Shown here piece by piece: positions 40,071 through 49,352 of a DNA stretch of 64,000 nt (the stretch's first letter is position 1; every line of letters begins with the position of its first letter). Source of the stretch: Methylobacterium nodulans ORS 2060 (lineage in GTDB: Bacteria; Pseudomonadota; Alphaproteobacteria; Rhizobiales; Beijerinckiaceae); assembly GCF_000022085.1 (NCBI RefSeq), contig NC_011894.1, positions 4,982,001 to 5,046,000 of the forward strand. The letters are read 5' to 3'. The notes below the pieces were generated by a model. It saw nothing but the letters and a program-made list of their open reading frames with translations, did not search any database and was not told the origin of the DNA. The position numbers and the translations under genes are program-made.

Positions 40071-41336
40071 CTAGACCATTTGGCGCGCCGTGCAAACCGC
40101 GGCGGGCCCGTCCTCGCGCCATCGCACCCGTGCGGCTTCGAGCGCCCAGACGATGCCGAGCATCATGTAGACGTGGCGCCACTTCTCCACGTCGATCTGA
40201 AACGCCTGCAGGAAGAACATGACGAGCGCCGGCACCACGATCTGCGCGTGGCGCCGCACGGGCGTCGGCGCGAGCATCAGCCGCCACCCGACCCGGCTGG
40301 TCGAGAGGACGAGGAGGATGAAGGCCGCGCCCGCCACCCAGCCGCCATTCGCGAAGGCGCCCAGATATGAATTGTGCGGCTCAAGGTTGAAGATCAGGCG
40401 CCAGCGCAGGGGGCCGAAGCCCATCGGCTCCTCCATGAGCAGGCCGAGGCCCCGGATCTGGTTGCCGAAGCGGCCGGTCTCGCCCTCGTCGTAATCCTGG
40501 GTGACGGCGGCCCGTTTCGCGAAGGTCTCGGCCACGCTGCCGACCGAGAGGAGCCCGCCGAGTGCGAGGCCGCCGAGCAGCACCGTCGCGACGGTGCTGC
40601 GCAGGATGCGGCGGCGTAAGGCACGGGAGGCGGTGGTGCGATAAATGCACGTCACCATCAGGGCGATTGCCACGGCCGTGCCGCCCCAGGAGCCGCGGGA
40701 GAAGGACAGGAAGATCGCGCCGAGCAGCAGCAGCAGCCCGGCGACCGACAGAAGCGGATGCCGCGCCCGGCCCGAGATCAGGTTGTGTATCAGGTAGAGG
40801 GCGCCGAGGGTGAGGAAGGAGCCGAACACGTTCGGGTCCTGGAAGGTGCCCGAGGCGCGGCCATACTTGCTGAACAGATCCTCGTTGCCGATCAGGCCGA
40901 GATAGCCCCCGATGCCGAGCGCCCCGGAGAACAGGGTGCTCGCCGTGTAGACCTTCAGCGCCAGCTCCAGCCGCCGGTCGGTGTCGTCGGAGAAGAACAT
41001 CGCGAAGAAGATGCCCGTCACCGCGAGGTAGCAGAGCTGGATGGTCCACAGCGACGGCTTCTCCTCGTCGAGGTAGGGCAGCAGGGCCAGCACCGTCATG
41101 CCGACGAAGACGAGGAGCAGGACCACCAGCGGGACCGCACCGCGGTGGAGCCGGATGCCGAGGAGGAGCCAGAGGGCCATCGTCGGGAGGGCGACGAGGT
41201 CGTAGGGCGAGGCATCCGAGAAGGCGAAGCAGGCGAAGAAGATGAAGGCCGCCATGAGGGCGAGCCCCAGCCCGTGCAGAACCCGCAGGAGCGGCAGCCC
41301 GCCGAGGCTGCGGCGGGGCAGGATTGCGGTGGTCAT
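40071..41336 (-). CDS. O-antigen ligase/polymerase family membrane protein
   Basis: 421 residues, 10-12 membrane segments. The large periplasmic loop between late TMs holds the Wzy_C-type motif [19 protein letters not shown], preceded by [15 protein letters not shown] and GFGPLRWR. Such proteins (WaaL/Wzy family) join or polymerise undecaprenol-linked sugars at the periplasmic face. No glycosyltransferase, flippase or sugar-nucleotide gene is adjacent, so whether it is a ligase or polymerase, and for which polymer, stays open. It is 106 bp downstream of hisS on the same strand. Confidence 0.82.
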   Translation of the reverse strand: MTTAILPRRSLGGLPLLRVLHGLGLALMAAFIFFACFAFSDASPYDLVALPTMALWLLLGIRLHRGAVPLVVLLLVFVGMTVLALLPYLDEEKPSLWTIQLCYLAVTGIFFAMFFSDDTDRRLELALKVYTASTLFSGALGIGGYLGLIGNEDLFSKYGRASGTFQDPNVFGSFLTLGALYLIHNLISGRARHPLLSVAGLLLLLGAIFLSFSRGSWGGTAVAIALMVTCIYRTTASRALRRRILRSTVATVLLGGLALGGLLSVGSVAETFAKRAAVTQDYDEGETGRFGNQIRGLGLLMEEPMGFGPLRWRLIFNLEPHNSYLGAFANGGWVAGAAFILLVLSTSRVGWRLMLAPTPVRRHAQIVVPALVMFFLQAFQIDVEKWRHVYMMLGIVWALEAARVRWREDGPAAVCTARQMV

Positions 41337-41540
41337 CGGGCGGCTCCGGTCGGATGCAACCGGCCGCAGAGTGCGACGGCAACCGTATGCGCCGCCTCAA
41401 GCAAGATGGTGAAGGAGATCCTTCCTCGAACGCGCAGCCCCGCCGCGCTTGCCAAGCACGGCGGGGCCGGTCGTTCGGGGAACGGAGCCGATACGCAACC
41501 TGGCTCCCCGTGAGGATCGCGCCGGGCGGTGAATCTTTCC

Positions 41541-42548
41541 TCAACGCGTCGCCAGAGACACGCCGGAAGCCGGCGCCGGGGCGGAGCGGCACTCCGCCCG
41601 TTCCGCGTAGCGCCGGGCCAACGCCGCGCAGGCGAGGATCTGCACCTGGTGGAACAGCATCACCGGAAGCAGCAGGCTGCCCACATCCTGGCCGGCGAAC
41701 ATCACGTTCGCCATCGGCACGCCCGCGGCGAGGCTCTTCTTGGAGCCGCAGAGCACGATGGTGATCTCGTCCGCCCGCGAGAAGCCGAGAAGGCGGCTCG
41801 CAGCCGTGGTGATGGCGAGCACGCCGACGAGCAGCACAACGTCCACCGCCAGCATGACGAGGAGCGCCGGGAGCGAGGTTCGCGACCACAGCCCGGCCGC
41901 CGTGGCGTGGCTGAAGGCCAGATAGACCACGAGCAGGATCGAGCCGCGGTCGACCACGCTCGTCAGCCGCTTGCGGCGAGACAGCCAGGGCCCGAGCCGC
42001 GCGTGAAGCAACTGCCCGAGCAGGAACGGGGCGAGGAGCTGCATCACGATCTTGCCGATGCCGCTCCAGTCGAAACCGCCGCCCTGCACGTGGAACAGCA
42101 GCGAGATGAGGAGCGGCGTGAAGAGCATGCCGAGGATGTTCGAGGCGGAGGCCGCACAGACCGCGGCCGGCACGTTCCCGCCCGCCACCGCCGTGAAGGC
42201 GACAGAGGATTGCATGGTCGAGGGCAGGACGCAGAGGAACAGGACGCCCGCCGCGAGGGCCGGCGTCAGCAGGGTCGGCGTCAGAAGCCCGGCCGCGAGC
42301 CCGAGCAGCGGAAATAGCCCGAAGGTCGCGGCGAGCACGACGAGGTGCAGCCGCCAATGCGCCAGCCCCGCGAGGGCGGTGTGCCGGTCGATGCGCGCGC
42401 CGTGCAGGAAGAACAGGAGCGCGATCGCCCCTTCGGCGACGAGTTCGAGCCGTTCGGCCAAGGCGCCATCCACCGGAAGGACGGAGCCGAGCACGAGGCA
42501 GCCGACAAGCATGAGCGTGAAGGGGTCGAGGCGGAAGCGGGCCGGCAT
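41541..42548 (-). CDS. Bile acid:sodium symporter (BASS/SBF-like) family transporter
   Basis: 335 residues with 9-10 membrane segments. Family features: LFFLHGARIDRHTAL after TM2, VLFLCVLPSTMQSSVAFTAVAGGNVPAAV with the crossed-helix region, and LCGSKKSLAAGVPMANVMF. These SBF-like/YocS proteins move organic anions with Na+; the ligand is unknown. Divergently placed against a LysR gene with two inverted repeats between them, so it is likely its regulatory target. Confidence 0.88.
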   Translation of the reverse strand: MPARFRLDPFTLMLVGCLVLGSVLPVDGALAERLELVAEGAIALLFFLHGARIDRHTALAGLAHWRLHLVVLAATFGLFPLLGLAAGLLTPTLLTPALAAGVLFLCVLPSTMQSSVAFTAVAGGNVPAAVCAASASNILGMLFTPLLISLLFHVQGGGFDWSGIGKIVMQLLAPFLLGQLLHARLGPWLSRRKRLTSVVDRGSILLVVYLAFSHATAAGLWSRTSLPALLVMLAVDVVLLVGVLAITTAASRLLGFSRADEITIVLCGSKKSLAAGVPMANVMFAGQDVGSLLLPVMLFHQVQILACAALARRYAERAECRSAPAPASGVSLATR

Positions 42549-42575
42549 CTGGCGGATCCTGAAGGGGTGCTCCGC

Positions 42576-42622
42576 TGTAATCCTGCGATGCAGCCACGGG
42601 TATGCTGCGGCGCAGGATTACA
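42576..42622. promoter_or_regulatory. Long inverted repeat in the divergent symporter/LysR promoter
   Basis: Perfect 12-bp arms TGTAATCCTGCG (42576-42587) and CGCAGGATTACA (42611-42622), with an inner GCAGC / GCTGC pair in the 23-bp spacer. It can form a cruciform or serve as a regulator site between the two divergent genes. Confidence 0.6.
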
Positions 42623-42623
42623 G

Positions 42624-42642
42624 TTATCATGAACTGCGATAA
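42624..42642. promoter_or_regulatory. LysR-type box (TTATC-N9-GATAA)
   Basis: TTATC (42624-42628) and GATAA (42638-42642) make the T-N11-A dyad typical of LysR recognition sites, 34 bp upstream of the LysR start and immediately beside the longer inverted repeat. It is a likely autoregulatory site. Confidence 0.6.
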
Positions 42643-42675
42643 TCTGCCCGCCTTCTATGCAGGATCGCACAGAGC

Positions 42676-43527
42676 ATGAGCCGCCTCATCGACCCGATCC
42701 TGCTCCGGACGCTGACGGCGGTGGTGCGCAGCCGCAGCTTCAGCCGCGCAGCCGAACAGCTGAGCCTGCGGCAATCGACCGTGAGCCAGCACGTCCAGCG
42801 GCTGGAGGCGCAGCTCGGCCGGAGGCTCATCGCCCGCGACACCCATTCGGTGGCGCCGACGCCGGAGGGCGAGGCGGTGCTGGGCTTCGCCCGCACCGTG
42901 CTCGATGCCCATGAGCGGCTGGAGCGCACGCTGGCGGGCGGGGCAGTGCAGGGCCGGCTGCGCTTCGGTGCCTCCGAGGACTTCGTCCAGACGCGCTTCG
43001 CCGAGGCGCTGCGCGATTTCCGCGCGAGCTACCCGTCGGTGGACTTCGAACTCAGCGTCTCGTTCACGCAGCTCCTCGGCGAGGCGGTGGAGCGGGGCGA
43101 TCTCGACCTCTTCCTCGGCAAGCGCCGGGTCGGCGAGGCGCAGGGGCTGCTGGTGCGGCGGGATCGGCTGGTTTGGGTCGGCCTTCCCTCGGCTCTGCCC
43201 GAGCGGGACGAGCCCGTCTCGATCCTCACCTTCCCGGCTCCCAGCATCACGCGCGCGATCGCGCTCGAGGCTCTCGCACGCGAGAGCCGGGCGTGGCGGA
43301 TCAGCTGCACCTGCGCGAGTCTGAGCGGGCTGCGCGCCGCCGCTCTCGCCGGGCTCGGATTGATGGTGCAGGCCCGCAGCCTGATCGCGGACGGCCTCCA
43401 GGAACTCGCCGGCACCGACCTGCCGCGGCTGCCCGAGGTCGAGTTCATCCTCGCCGGCCCCGGCCTCCAGCGCGAGCCGAGCCGCACGCTCGCGCACGAC
43501 ATCCTGCACGCGGATATCTGGGATTGA
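42676..43527 (+). CDS. LysR family transcriptional regulator
   Basis: 283 residues. HTH at residues 1-65 (LIDPILLRTLTAVVRSRSFSRAAEQLSLRQSTVSQHVQRLEAQL), effector domain from about 90 (QGRLRFGASEDFVQ, then GLGLMVQARSLI). Divergent from the BASS symporter, the standard arrangement for a LysR controlling its neighbour. Slightly short (283) but complete. Confidence 0.92.
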   Translation: MSRLIDPILLRTLTAVVRSRSFSRAAEQLSLRQSTVSQHVQRLEAQLGRRLIARDTHSVAPTPEGEAVLGFARTVLDAHERLERTLAGGAVQGRLRFGASEDFVQTRFAEALRDFRASYPSVDFELSVSFTQLLGEAVERGDLDLFLGKRRVGEAQGLLVRRDRLVWVGLPSALPERDEPVSILTFPAPSITRAIALEALARESRAWRISCTCASLSGLRAAALAGLGLMVQARSLIADGLQELAGTDLPRLPEVEFILAGPGLQREPSRTLAHDILHADIWD

Positions 43528-43566
43528 GCGCCGACCTGAATCGGAATTGTTCGCTGTAAGCCGGGC

Positions 43567-43634
43567 GGTGATATGGCTTCCGGTTGATCTGTTCCGAGAC
43601 GAGGACGCGCGGGAACCAACCGGAAACCGTATGA
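43567..43634. repeat. Palindromic repeat, family 2, short copy
   Basis: GTGATATGGCTTCCGGTTGAT faces CCAACCGGAAACCGTATGAG, with GTTCCGAGACGAGGACGCG between. The CCGAGANGAGGACGCG stretch is shared with the copy at 14269. Located after the LysR stop. Confidence 0.7.
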
Positions 43635-43791
43635 GAGGTCCATCCTCAATCCCGGACACCATGCGCGGAAGCCGCCCACTCACGCGCATCGGGTTTCGCC
43701 TGTCAGCGCGGGCGAGGACGGGGGCCTTGGTCGCGTCGAATTCCCGCGTCTCCAGAACCCGATTCGTGCCGAACGCCGGGAGCCGGAGCCG

Positions 43792-45015
43792 CTACCGGCG
43801 CCAGATCCCGAGCTTCTCGGTGCGCGCGTGGCGCTCGGCCTCGACGAGGTCGCTCGTGGCCTCCGGCGTGGCCCGGCCGCCGCCGTTGTAGAGCACGACT
43901 TCCGACAGGTCGTGCCCATCGACCGTGCAGAGATAAGCCGCGCCGGTGGGCGCGGGCTGGCAGGCGACCGGACGGCCCGCGAGGTAGCTCGTCAGGTCCT
44001 GAGCCTGAGCGCCCTTCGCGGTCTCGACGCCGAAGAGGCGCACCGTCCTGCCGCCGAGCTTCAGGGTGGCGGTGTCCATGACCTCGGCGACGCCCGCGAG
44101 CGAGGTCGAGGCGGGTTTCTGAGGCGCCGCTTCGCCCGGCACCAGGGTTCCGGTCTCGCCGGGTTCGCGGCGCGGGGCAGCGGCGGATTTGGTCTCGCCG
44201 GAGGGGCGCTGCTCGGCCGGGGTCGAGGCCGTCCGCGGCGGCGCGGCCTGCTCGGACCCGGACAGGAGCCAGATGCCGGCGCCGACTACCGCGACCAGGG
44301 CCAGGGCGGCATAGAGCGGGGCACGGCGACGCCGGCCGCGCACGCTCCGGATCGGGCGGGCAACCGCCGGCTTGAGACCCTCGCCGCTCGAAACCGGCGC
44401 CGGAGGCACGGCCGGACGCGTCGTGGCGTCCTCCGCGGTGCGCGTCGCGGAGCGATGGCCGGCGAGGCTGCGGGCATAGCGGATCAGCCCGCCGCCGAGG
44501 GGCAACGTCCCGCGCGTTGCCGTGGTGCGGGGCGGCGCAGGCGCGCCGCCCGCAGGCGCATCGCCGGCCGGGGCCGGGCCCACGGTCTCGGGCGTCAGCC
44601 GTATCCAGTCCCGGTCGCGCGCGGGCGCCGCCGCATTGCCGGCCTCGGACCTCGCGGCCTCCGATTTGGACGACTTGACCGCCTCGGACAACTGGGCCGC
44701 CTTGGGCAGTTTGGCTGTCTCGGACGGAGCCGGCGGTTCCGGCGCCGGGGACATCGGCGGCGGCAGGAACAGCGACGGATGCTGGCGCCGCAGCTCGTCG
44801 AACAGATCGGCGAGGGTGAAGGGCCGCTCGGCCCCCTCCTCGCGGCGCATCCGCGGTGCCCCGTCCCGGCCGACGATCTGGTAGCCGGGCGGCGCATCGA
44901 TCGCCCGCACGGCGGATTCCGCCAGGAGCTCGAGCGTCCGCCGGGCCACCTCGACAGGCCGTTGCCGATCGATCTCGGCCCGGATCAAGGCCTGCACCTG
45001 CTCACGCGACGTCAT
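43792..45015 (-). CDS. Membrane-anchored protein with degenerate thermonuclease-like (SNase) domain
   Basis: 407 residues. N-terminal 85 residues are folded-looking (EQVQALIRAEIDRQRPVEVARRTLELL), then a long Ala/Pro/Ser linker, one membrane segment at about 230-250 (APLYAALALVAVVGAGIWLL), another linker, and a C-terminal 95 residues reminiscent of an SNase fold (VMDTATLKLGGRTVRLFGVETAKG, GRPVACQPAPTGAAYLC, EAERHARTEKLGIW). The catalytic Arg/Glu set of active nucleases is not evident, so it may be a non-catalytic nuclease-like domain exposed to the periplasm. No operon partner. Confidence 0.65.
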   Translation of the reverse strand: MTSREQVQALIRAEIDRQRPVEVARRTLELLAESAVRAIDAPPGYQIVGRDGAPRMRREEGAERPFTLADLFDELRRQHPSLFLPPPMSPAPEPPAPSETAKLPKAAQLSEAVKSSKSEAARSEAGNAAAPARDRDWIRLTPETVGPAPAGDAPAGGAPAPPRTTATRGTLPLGGGLIRYARSLAGHRSATRTAEDATTRPAVPPAPVSSGEGLKPAVARPIRSVRGRRRRAPLYAALALVAVVGAGIWLLSGSEQAAPPRTASTPAEQRPSGETKSAAAPRREPGETGTLVPGEAAPQKPASTSLAGVAEVMDTATLKLGGRTVRLFGVETAKGAQAQDLTSYLAGRPVACQPAPTGAAYLCTVDGHDLSEVVLYNGGGRATPEATSDLVEAERHARTEKLGIWRR

Positions 45016-45176
45016 GACCGCCGTCTACCCTGGAAAACCGCCGCGCCCAAGACCTGCCTGCCTCAAGACCGCACCGGCCCGCGACGGGCCCCTGCCCGCC
45101 CGGCCCGGCGGGCGGGATCCTACCGCACTTGGCGGACGGGTACAGGGTATCGGCCGCGGCGGTCTGCCGATCCGTC

Positions 45177-45992
45177 TCAGTCGATGCGGCTGGCGACGCG
45201 CTCGCGCGAGAGGACGCGGCTCGTCTCCGAGACGATCATCGGACGTCCGGCCGCGAAGCTCACGCCGAGACGAACCGCGACGGTGCCCTGCGAGCGGGCG
45301 CCGCGATCGGGATTCGCCGCAACGAAATCGACGGTGCTGTCCACCTGGCAGGTGGCGACGCCGGCGTTGCAGGCCGTGCGGATCGAGTCCGGCCGGGCCC
45401 GGTAGCGGCGCTCGGGCCAGCGGGCGAAGAAGCGGCGCTTCTCGGCCAGGACGGCGCCCAGCGACATGGTCCGGCCGTGGAACACGACCCGCTCGGCGTA
45501 GAAGCGTGGCGTGGCGCCGAGCGACACGCCGTTCGGCTGCGAGAAGGCCGCGAAATAGTCGCGGGTCAGATCCTGCGCCGCGACCGCCCAGCCGACCAGG
45601 CGGCTGTCGGACACGGTCTCGGCAGGAGCCGGCGGCGGGGCCGGCCGGGGCGCCGGCCGGATCGCGAGGCGGACCGGACGGTGCGCCGCCTCCTCCCGGA
45701 CCACCCGCGTCGCGCGATGCGCTGTCGGGCGCGGCTCGGCCCGGTCGGCCTGCCTCGGCTTCGAAGCGGCCTCGGCGGTGCGGTGCCTGGGCTTCGGCCC
45801 GGGCGCCTGCGCGGTCCTGGGCTGGGCCGGCTTGGACTGGGCGGGTGTCGCGGCATCCCGAGCGGCCGGCTCCATCTTCGAGGGAGGATCCACCCAGCCG
45901 GGCTTCGCCTGCTGCGCGAGGGCGGGCGTGGCGAGCGTGGCCGCGCTCAGGAACAGGCCGGCGAGGAGGGCCGAGGAGCTGGGGGCAGTCAT
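45177..45992 (-). CDS. Secreted Pro/Ala-rich protein with NTF2-like C-terminal domain
   Basis: 271 residues from the ATG at 45992, giving a signal peptide (TAPSSSALLAGLFLSAATLATPALA). Residues 30-125 are low complexity (Pro, Ala, Arg, Lys). Residues 130-271 look like a SnoaL/NTF2-type alpha-beta barrel: LTRDYFAAFSQPNGVSLGATPRFYAERVVFHG and CQVDSTVDFVAANPDRG. Several Rhizobiales have such proteins without known role. Same strand and just downstream of the SNase-like gene. Confidence 0.65.
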   Translation of the reverse strand: MTAPSSSALLAGLFLSAATLATPALAQQAKPGWVDPPSKMEPAARDAATPAQSKPAQPRTAQAPGPKPRHRTAEAASKPRQADRAEPRPTAHRATRVVREEAAHRPVRLAIRPAPRPAPPPAPAETVSDSRLVGWAVAAQDLTRDYFAAFSQPNGVSLGATPRFYAERVVFHGRTMSLGAVLAEKRRFFARWPERRYRARPDSIRTACNAGVATCQVDSTVDFVAANPDRGARSQGTVAVRLGVSFAAGRPMIVSETSRVLSRERVASRID

Positions 45993-46278
45993 GGTGGCAC
46001 CGGGATCACGGGTCGTTACGGAAACGTCGCTGGGTACGGTGACGGTTCCCGGGAAGTTTCTCCAGCTGGCCAAGCGCGGCCATGGGCCTTGTCAACGGGA
46101 TGCACAACCCCACCTGTGGAGGACCCGGGTCCGGGCCCCTCTGGCGGTCGAGGCGTCGGCCGTGATGTCGGACCCCTTCTCTGCCTTTGTGCTGACGCGG
46201 CACGATCGCACGGGAGGGCGCTCGCTGTGAGCGGCCTATGCTCTGTTTCCTCGCGCCCGCTCAACCGCGGAGGCGGCG

Positions 46279-47196
46279 ATGTCCGGGCCTGAGGCGCCGA
46301 GACGGGCGCTGCTCGTCGTCAATCCGCGCGCGCGCAACGGCCGGTTCGACCTCGCGGCCGTGAAGGCCGAACTGCGCCGCGGCGGCGTGGAGACGGTCGA
46401 GCCGCCCTCCCCCGGCCAGGATTGTCGCGATCTCATCCGCGAAGCGGCGGACAGCTTCGACCTCGTCATCCTGGGCGGGGGCGACGGCACGCTCAACGGC
46501 GCCGCGCAGGCGCTCGCGGAGCGGAACCTCCCTTTCGGCATCCTGCCGCTCGGCACCGCCAACGACCTCGCGCGCAGCCTCAACCTGCCGCTCGACCCGG
46601 TGGCGGCCGCGCGGGTGATCGCCACGGTGCCGGCCCGGCCGATCGATCTCGGCTGCGTGAACGGCCACTACTTCTTCAACGTCGCGAGCGTCGGCTTCTC
46701 GGCGGATCTCGCGGGCGAACTGACCGCCGACCTGAAGCGGCGCTTCGGCACGGTGGGCTACGCGGTCGCCGCGATCCGGCTGCTGCGGCGGGCGCGCCCC
46801 TTCACGGTGCATATCGAGCACGACGGCATCACCGAGACCGTGCGCACCATCCAGGTCTCGGTCGGCAACGGGCGGCACTACGGCGGCGGGATGACGGTGG
46901 AGGAGCACGCCACCGTGGATGACGGGCTTCTGAACTTCTACAGCCTGGAGGTCGCCCATTGGTGGCGTCTGCTCGCCCTGCTCCCGGCCCTGCGCCGCGG
47001 AACGCAGGGCAAGGCGGCGGATGTGCGCGCGTTCCAAACCACCGAGGTGATGCTGCGCACGCGCAAGCCCCGTCCCGTCAACACGGACGGCGAGATCACG
47101 ACCCAGACCCCGGCCCATATCCGGGTCGTGCCGCACTGCGTGCGGATCTATGCCCCGCCCCCGCGGGCGCAGGCCCAAGCTTCCCTGCTGCCATAA
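46279..47196 (+). CDS. Diacylglycerol/sphingosine kinase-family lipid kinase (YegS-like)
   Basis: 305 residues. RALLVVNPRARNGRFDL and the nucleotide loop DLVILGGGDGTLNGAAQAL match the DAGK catalytic domain. NVASVGFSADLAGELTADL and GNGRHYGGGMTVEEHATVDDG follow as in YegS. The C-terminus ends in the usual beta-sandwich (NTDGEITTQTPAHIRVVP). It phosphorylates a lipid with a free hydroxyl; exact lipid unknown. Followed 26 bp later by a TerC gene, so probably cotranscribed. Confidence 0.92.
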   Translation: MSGPEAPRRALLVVNPRARNGRFDLAAVKAELRRGGVETVEPPSPGQDCRDLIREAADSFDLVILGGGDGTLNGAAQALAERNLPFGILPLGTANDLARSLNLPLDPVAAARVIATVPARPIDLGCVNGHYFFNVASVGFSADLAGELTADLKRRFGTVGYAVAAIRLLRRARPFTVHIEHDGITETVRTIQVSVGNGRHYGGGMTVEEHATVDDGLLNFYSLEVAHWWRLLALLPALRRGTQGKAADVRAFQTTEVMLRTRKPRPVNTDGEITTQTPAHIRVVPHCVRIYAPPPRAQAQASLLP

Positions 47197-47222
47197 CCTG
47201 ACCCGACAGAGCGAGACGAAGC

Positions 47223-47981
47223 GTGGACACTCTCCTACAGCTGGCTGCGGACCCTGCCGCGTGGGCGGCCCTGGCGACCCTCGTCGTCATGGAGGTGGTG
47301 CTCGGCATCGACAACCTGATCTTCATCTCGATCCTGACGAACAAGCTGCCGCAGGCGCAGCAGAGCTCGGCGCGGCGCATTGGCATCGGGCTCGCCCTGG
47401 TGCTGCGCCTCGCGCTGCTCGGCACGGTGGCCTATATCGTCCACCTGACGCAGCCGGTCCTGACCCTGTTCGGGCAGGCCTTCTCGTGGCGCGATCTGAT
47501 CCTGATCGCGGGCGGCCTGTTCCTGCTCTGGAAGGCCACCAAGGAGATCCACCACAACGTCGACCCCGACGCGGGCGAGGGGGACGAGGGACGCTCCGCG
47601 CCGCTCGGCTACGGCGCCGCCATCGTGCAGATCCTGCTCCTCGACCTCGTCTTCTCGATCGACAGCATCATCACGGCGGTCGGCATGACCGATCACGTCG
47701 CCATCATGGTGGTGGCGGTGCTCGCGGCCGTCACGGTGATGCTGCTTGCGGCCGATCCGCTCTCGCGCTTCATCGCCGCCAACCCGACCGTGGTGATGCT
47801 GGCGCTGGGCTTCCTCATCATGATCGGCATGACGCTGATCGCGGAAGGCTTCGGGGCGCATGTGCCGAAGGGGTACATCTACACCGCCATGGCCTTCTCG
47901 GCCGGCGTCGAGGTGCTCAACATCCTCGGGCGCCGGGCGCGCAAGGCGCGGGCCCGCGCCGCGGCAGCTGCCGCGCCATGA
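47223..47981 (+). CDS. TerC family integral membrane protein (YjbE-like, short form)
   Basis: 252 residues from a GTG start, seven membrane segments. Conserved parts: [43 protein letters not shown] with buried acidic residues, and the ending [17 protein letters not shown]. The N-terminal core matches the first half of longer TerC proteins. It probably exports Mn2+ or assists metal loading of exoenzymes. Just downstream of the lipid kinase gene. Confidence 0.9.
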   Translation: MDTLLQLAADPAAWAALATLVVMEVVLGIDNLIFISILTNKLPQAQQSSARRIGIGLALVLRLALLGTVAYIVHLTQPVLTLFGQAFSWRDLILIAGGLFLLWKATKEIHHNVDPDAGEGDEGRSAPLGYGAAIVQILLLDLVFSIDSIITAVGMTDHVAIMVVAVLAAVTVMLLAADPLSRFIAANPTVVMLALGFLIMIGMTLIAEGFGAHVPKGYIYTAMAFSAGVEVLNILGRRARKARARAAAAAAP

Positions 47982-48045
47982 CCCGTTCGAGTCTGTCCAG
48001 GAGAAGCGGATGAGGAGAAGCGGATACCGATCCTCCGGCACCTTT

Positions 48046-48204
48046 TCTCCGTCCGGACATCCGGCCATGTGGCAGGCGCGGCTCGATCGCGGCCCACGCG
48101 TCGTCTGAGAGGCGGAACAGGCGCGCCATGCCATCCCTCCCGTATCCGTGAACCCAATCCGAGGAGGGAAACGCCAGACAGACCAAATGGTCGTATGAGT
48201 TTCT
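48046..48204 (-). mobile_element. Remnant left end of an IS5-family insertion sequence with transposase start
   Basis: On the reverse strand, ATG 48129 opens MARLFRLSDDAWAAIEPRLPH, the standard N-terminus of IS5-family (IS1031/ISMex-like) transposases, but the frame leaves the family after about 28 residues at 48046. Upstream it has the outer end (GAGAAACTCATACGACC at 48188-48204). Only this end remains; a short tandem of GAGAAGCGGAT units at 48001-48025 marks the breakpoint. Confidence 0.65.
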
Positions 48205-48207
48205 CAT

Positions 48208-48420
48208 CTAGTGGAGTGTGTTGGGATCGGTAATCGGCCGGTTGCGCAGCTCAGCCTCGATGAAGGCGAGTGCCTTCAGCAAATCTGCAAGTTGAATGGC
48301 GGTCTCGCGTGACAGTCCTGTCTGCATGCGCCCATTCACGCGGATTGGCTCACCGGTGTGCTGTGAGTAGATGCCCCAGCCCTCACGTCTCTTACGCACG
48401 GTGAACCAGCGGTTCGGCAT
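48208..48420 (-). CDS. Small hypothetical protein
   Basis: 70 residues from ATG 48420 with a strong CGGAGG site. MPNRWFTVRKRREGWGIYSQHTGEPIRVNG resembles a short beta-hairpin/arm, followed by a helical part (LSRETAIQLADLLKALAFIEAELRN). It ends right beside the IS5 remnant, so it may be an accessory or cargo gene. No family recognised. Confidence 0.6.
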   Translation of the reverse strand: MPNRWFTVRKRREGWGIYSQHTGEPIRVNGRMQTGLSRETAIQLADLLKALAFIEAELRNRPITDPNTLH

Positions 48421-48973
48421 GGCGTGCCTCCGGTTGCAGCTTGTTACCGGTTCGATACACGCTAACGTTGGAATTTCCGGCTTGATCCAACCGCTCATAG
48501 AGGAATAGCGCTGCCATTCCTTGGACTTTGGTCTAGCTCCGCCGGACGGGCCAATGATGGAGGGGCGAGCGGCGCGACGCGGCCGAGCGAGGGCTTCCTC
48601 CGCGGGCCTCGCCAGCAGGATCGCGGTCCCTGTCCCGCACAGAGGCGGTGGCGACGGCCCTCGCCGGTTAAGAGATCGTTAACACTTCATCAGCAACTTT
48701 TCGCCCATGAGCTGGAGACAAGCTCGGCAACTGCGACGTCCCGGATACCACCTTGCATTCGCCCCGGGCTGCCGCTCGGCTGAAAGGCGACAGTCGTGGT
48801 CTCGCCGAGTGGGAGATCGGCCCACCGCAGGTTCTCACGGGCATGGCGGCTTACGCGGACCGGCCCAACGCGTTCACGAGGGCGCTGACCGCGTTTTCCC
48901 CGATCCACCCGAACCTGTGAGCATGCCAGGGCAGTGCGGGACGGTGTCGATCTGCCTCACACAGGAGGCCGGA
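48421..48973. other. Intergenic region upstream of a small gene, nothing recognised
   Basis: 553 bp with no supported gene. A less GC-rich strip at about 48665-48720 (GGTTAAGAGATCGTTAAC, then CTTTTCGCCC) could be a promoter. Overlapping frames on both strands have no ribosome-binding site or motif. Confidence 0.35.
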
Positions 48974-49174
48974 ATGTACCCCTCGTTGGACGATGTGATC
49001 ACTCAGACAGAGCGCTGGCTCACGCATTACGAGCAGTGCTGTACTCGGTGGTCGGAACTGGCTGCACGCAGGAATATGCTGATGCAGAACGTGTTCAGGC
49101 CATCCGCGATGCCAGGGGTGCGTCCGCCCCTTCGGATTCATGCAGATCGAGGCGATCTCCGTCTCGGCCGCTAG
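48974..49174 (+). CDS. Possible small protein
   Basis: 66 residues beginning MYPSLDDVITQTERWLTHYEQCC, chosen because ACAGGAGGCC stands at ideal distance ahead of the ATG at 48974. The body is a helix followed by basic sequence. Its TAG stop (49172-49174) is also the first codon-sized unit of a family 4 repeat, so the C-terminus may have been created by the insertion. Uncertain but the ribosome-binding site is convincing. Confidence 0.45.
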   Translation: MYPSLDDVITQTERWLTHYEQCCTRWSELAARRNMLMQNVFRPSAMPGVRPPLRIHADRGDLRLGR

Positions 49175-49207
49175 AGCGCTCCCGGCCGAAGTGGAGGCCG
49201 GTTCGGC
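49172..49207 (+). repeat. Dispersed repeat, family 4, copy fused to a small gene stop
   Basis: TAGAGCGCTCCCGGCC then GAAGTGGAGGCCGGTTCG, matching 14462-14511 on the other strand. The TAG ends the preceding open frame in both cases. Directly followed by a family 3 palindrome at 49211. Confidence 0.65.
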
Positions 49208-49210
49208 GGC

Positions 49211-49251
49211 TAAGCAGGCGAAGCGGTGGACTGCCAACGCAAGCCTGCTTA
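49211..49251. repeat. Palindromic repeat, family 3
   Basis: TAAGCAGGC (49211-49219) and GCCTGCTTA (49243-49251) are perfect complements around a spacer containing GCGGTGGACTGCC. Related to 38335-38378. Confidence 0.65.
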
Positions 49252-49352
49252 GGCGCCGTGGACCGCCTGGCCGCAGGAACGGAACGGCGCCGCTTCCTTT
49301 GCGTTCGCCTGTCGAACCCCGACAGGACCATGCGGAAAGGAACCATCAGGCC

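Noticed and set aside
47190..47222. yybP-ykoY manganese riboswitch ahead of terC
   Set aside because: Only 26 bp separate the kinase and terC genes, which is too short for the element.
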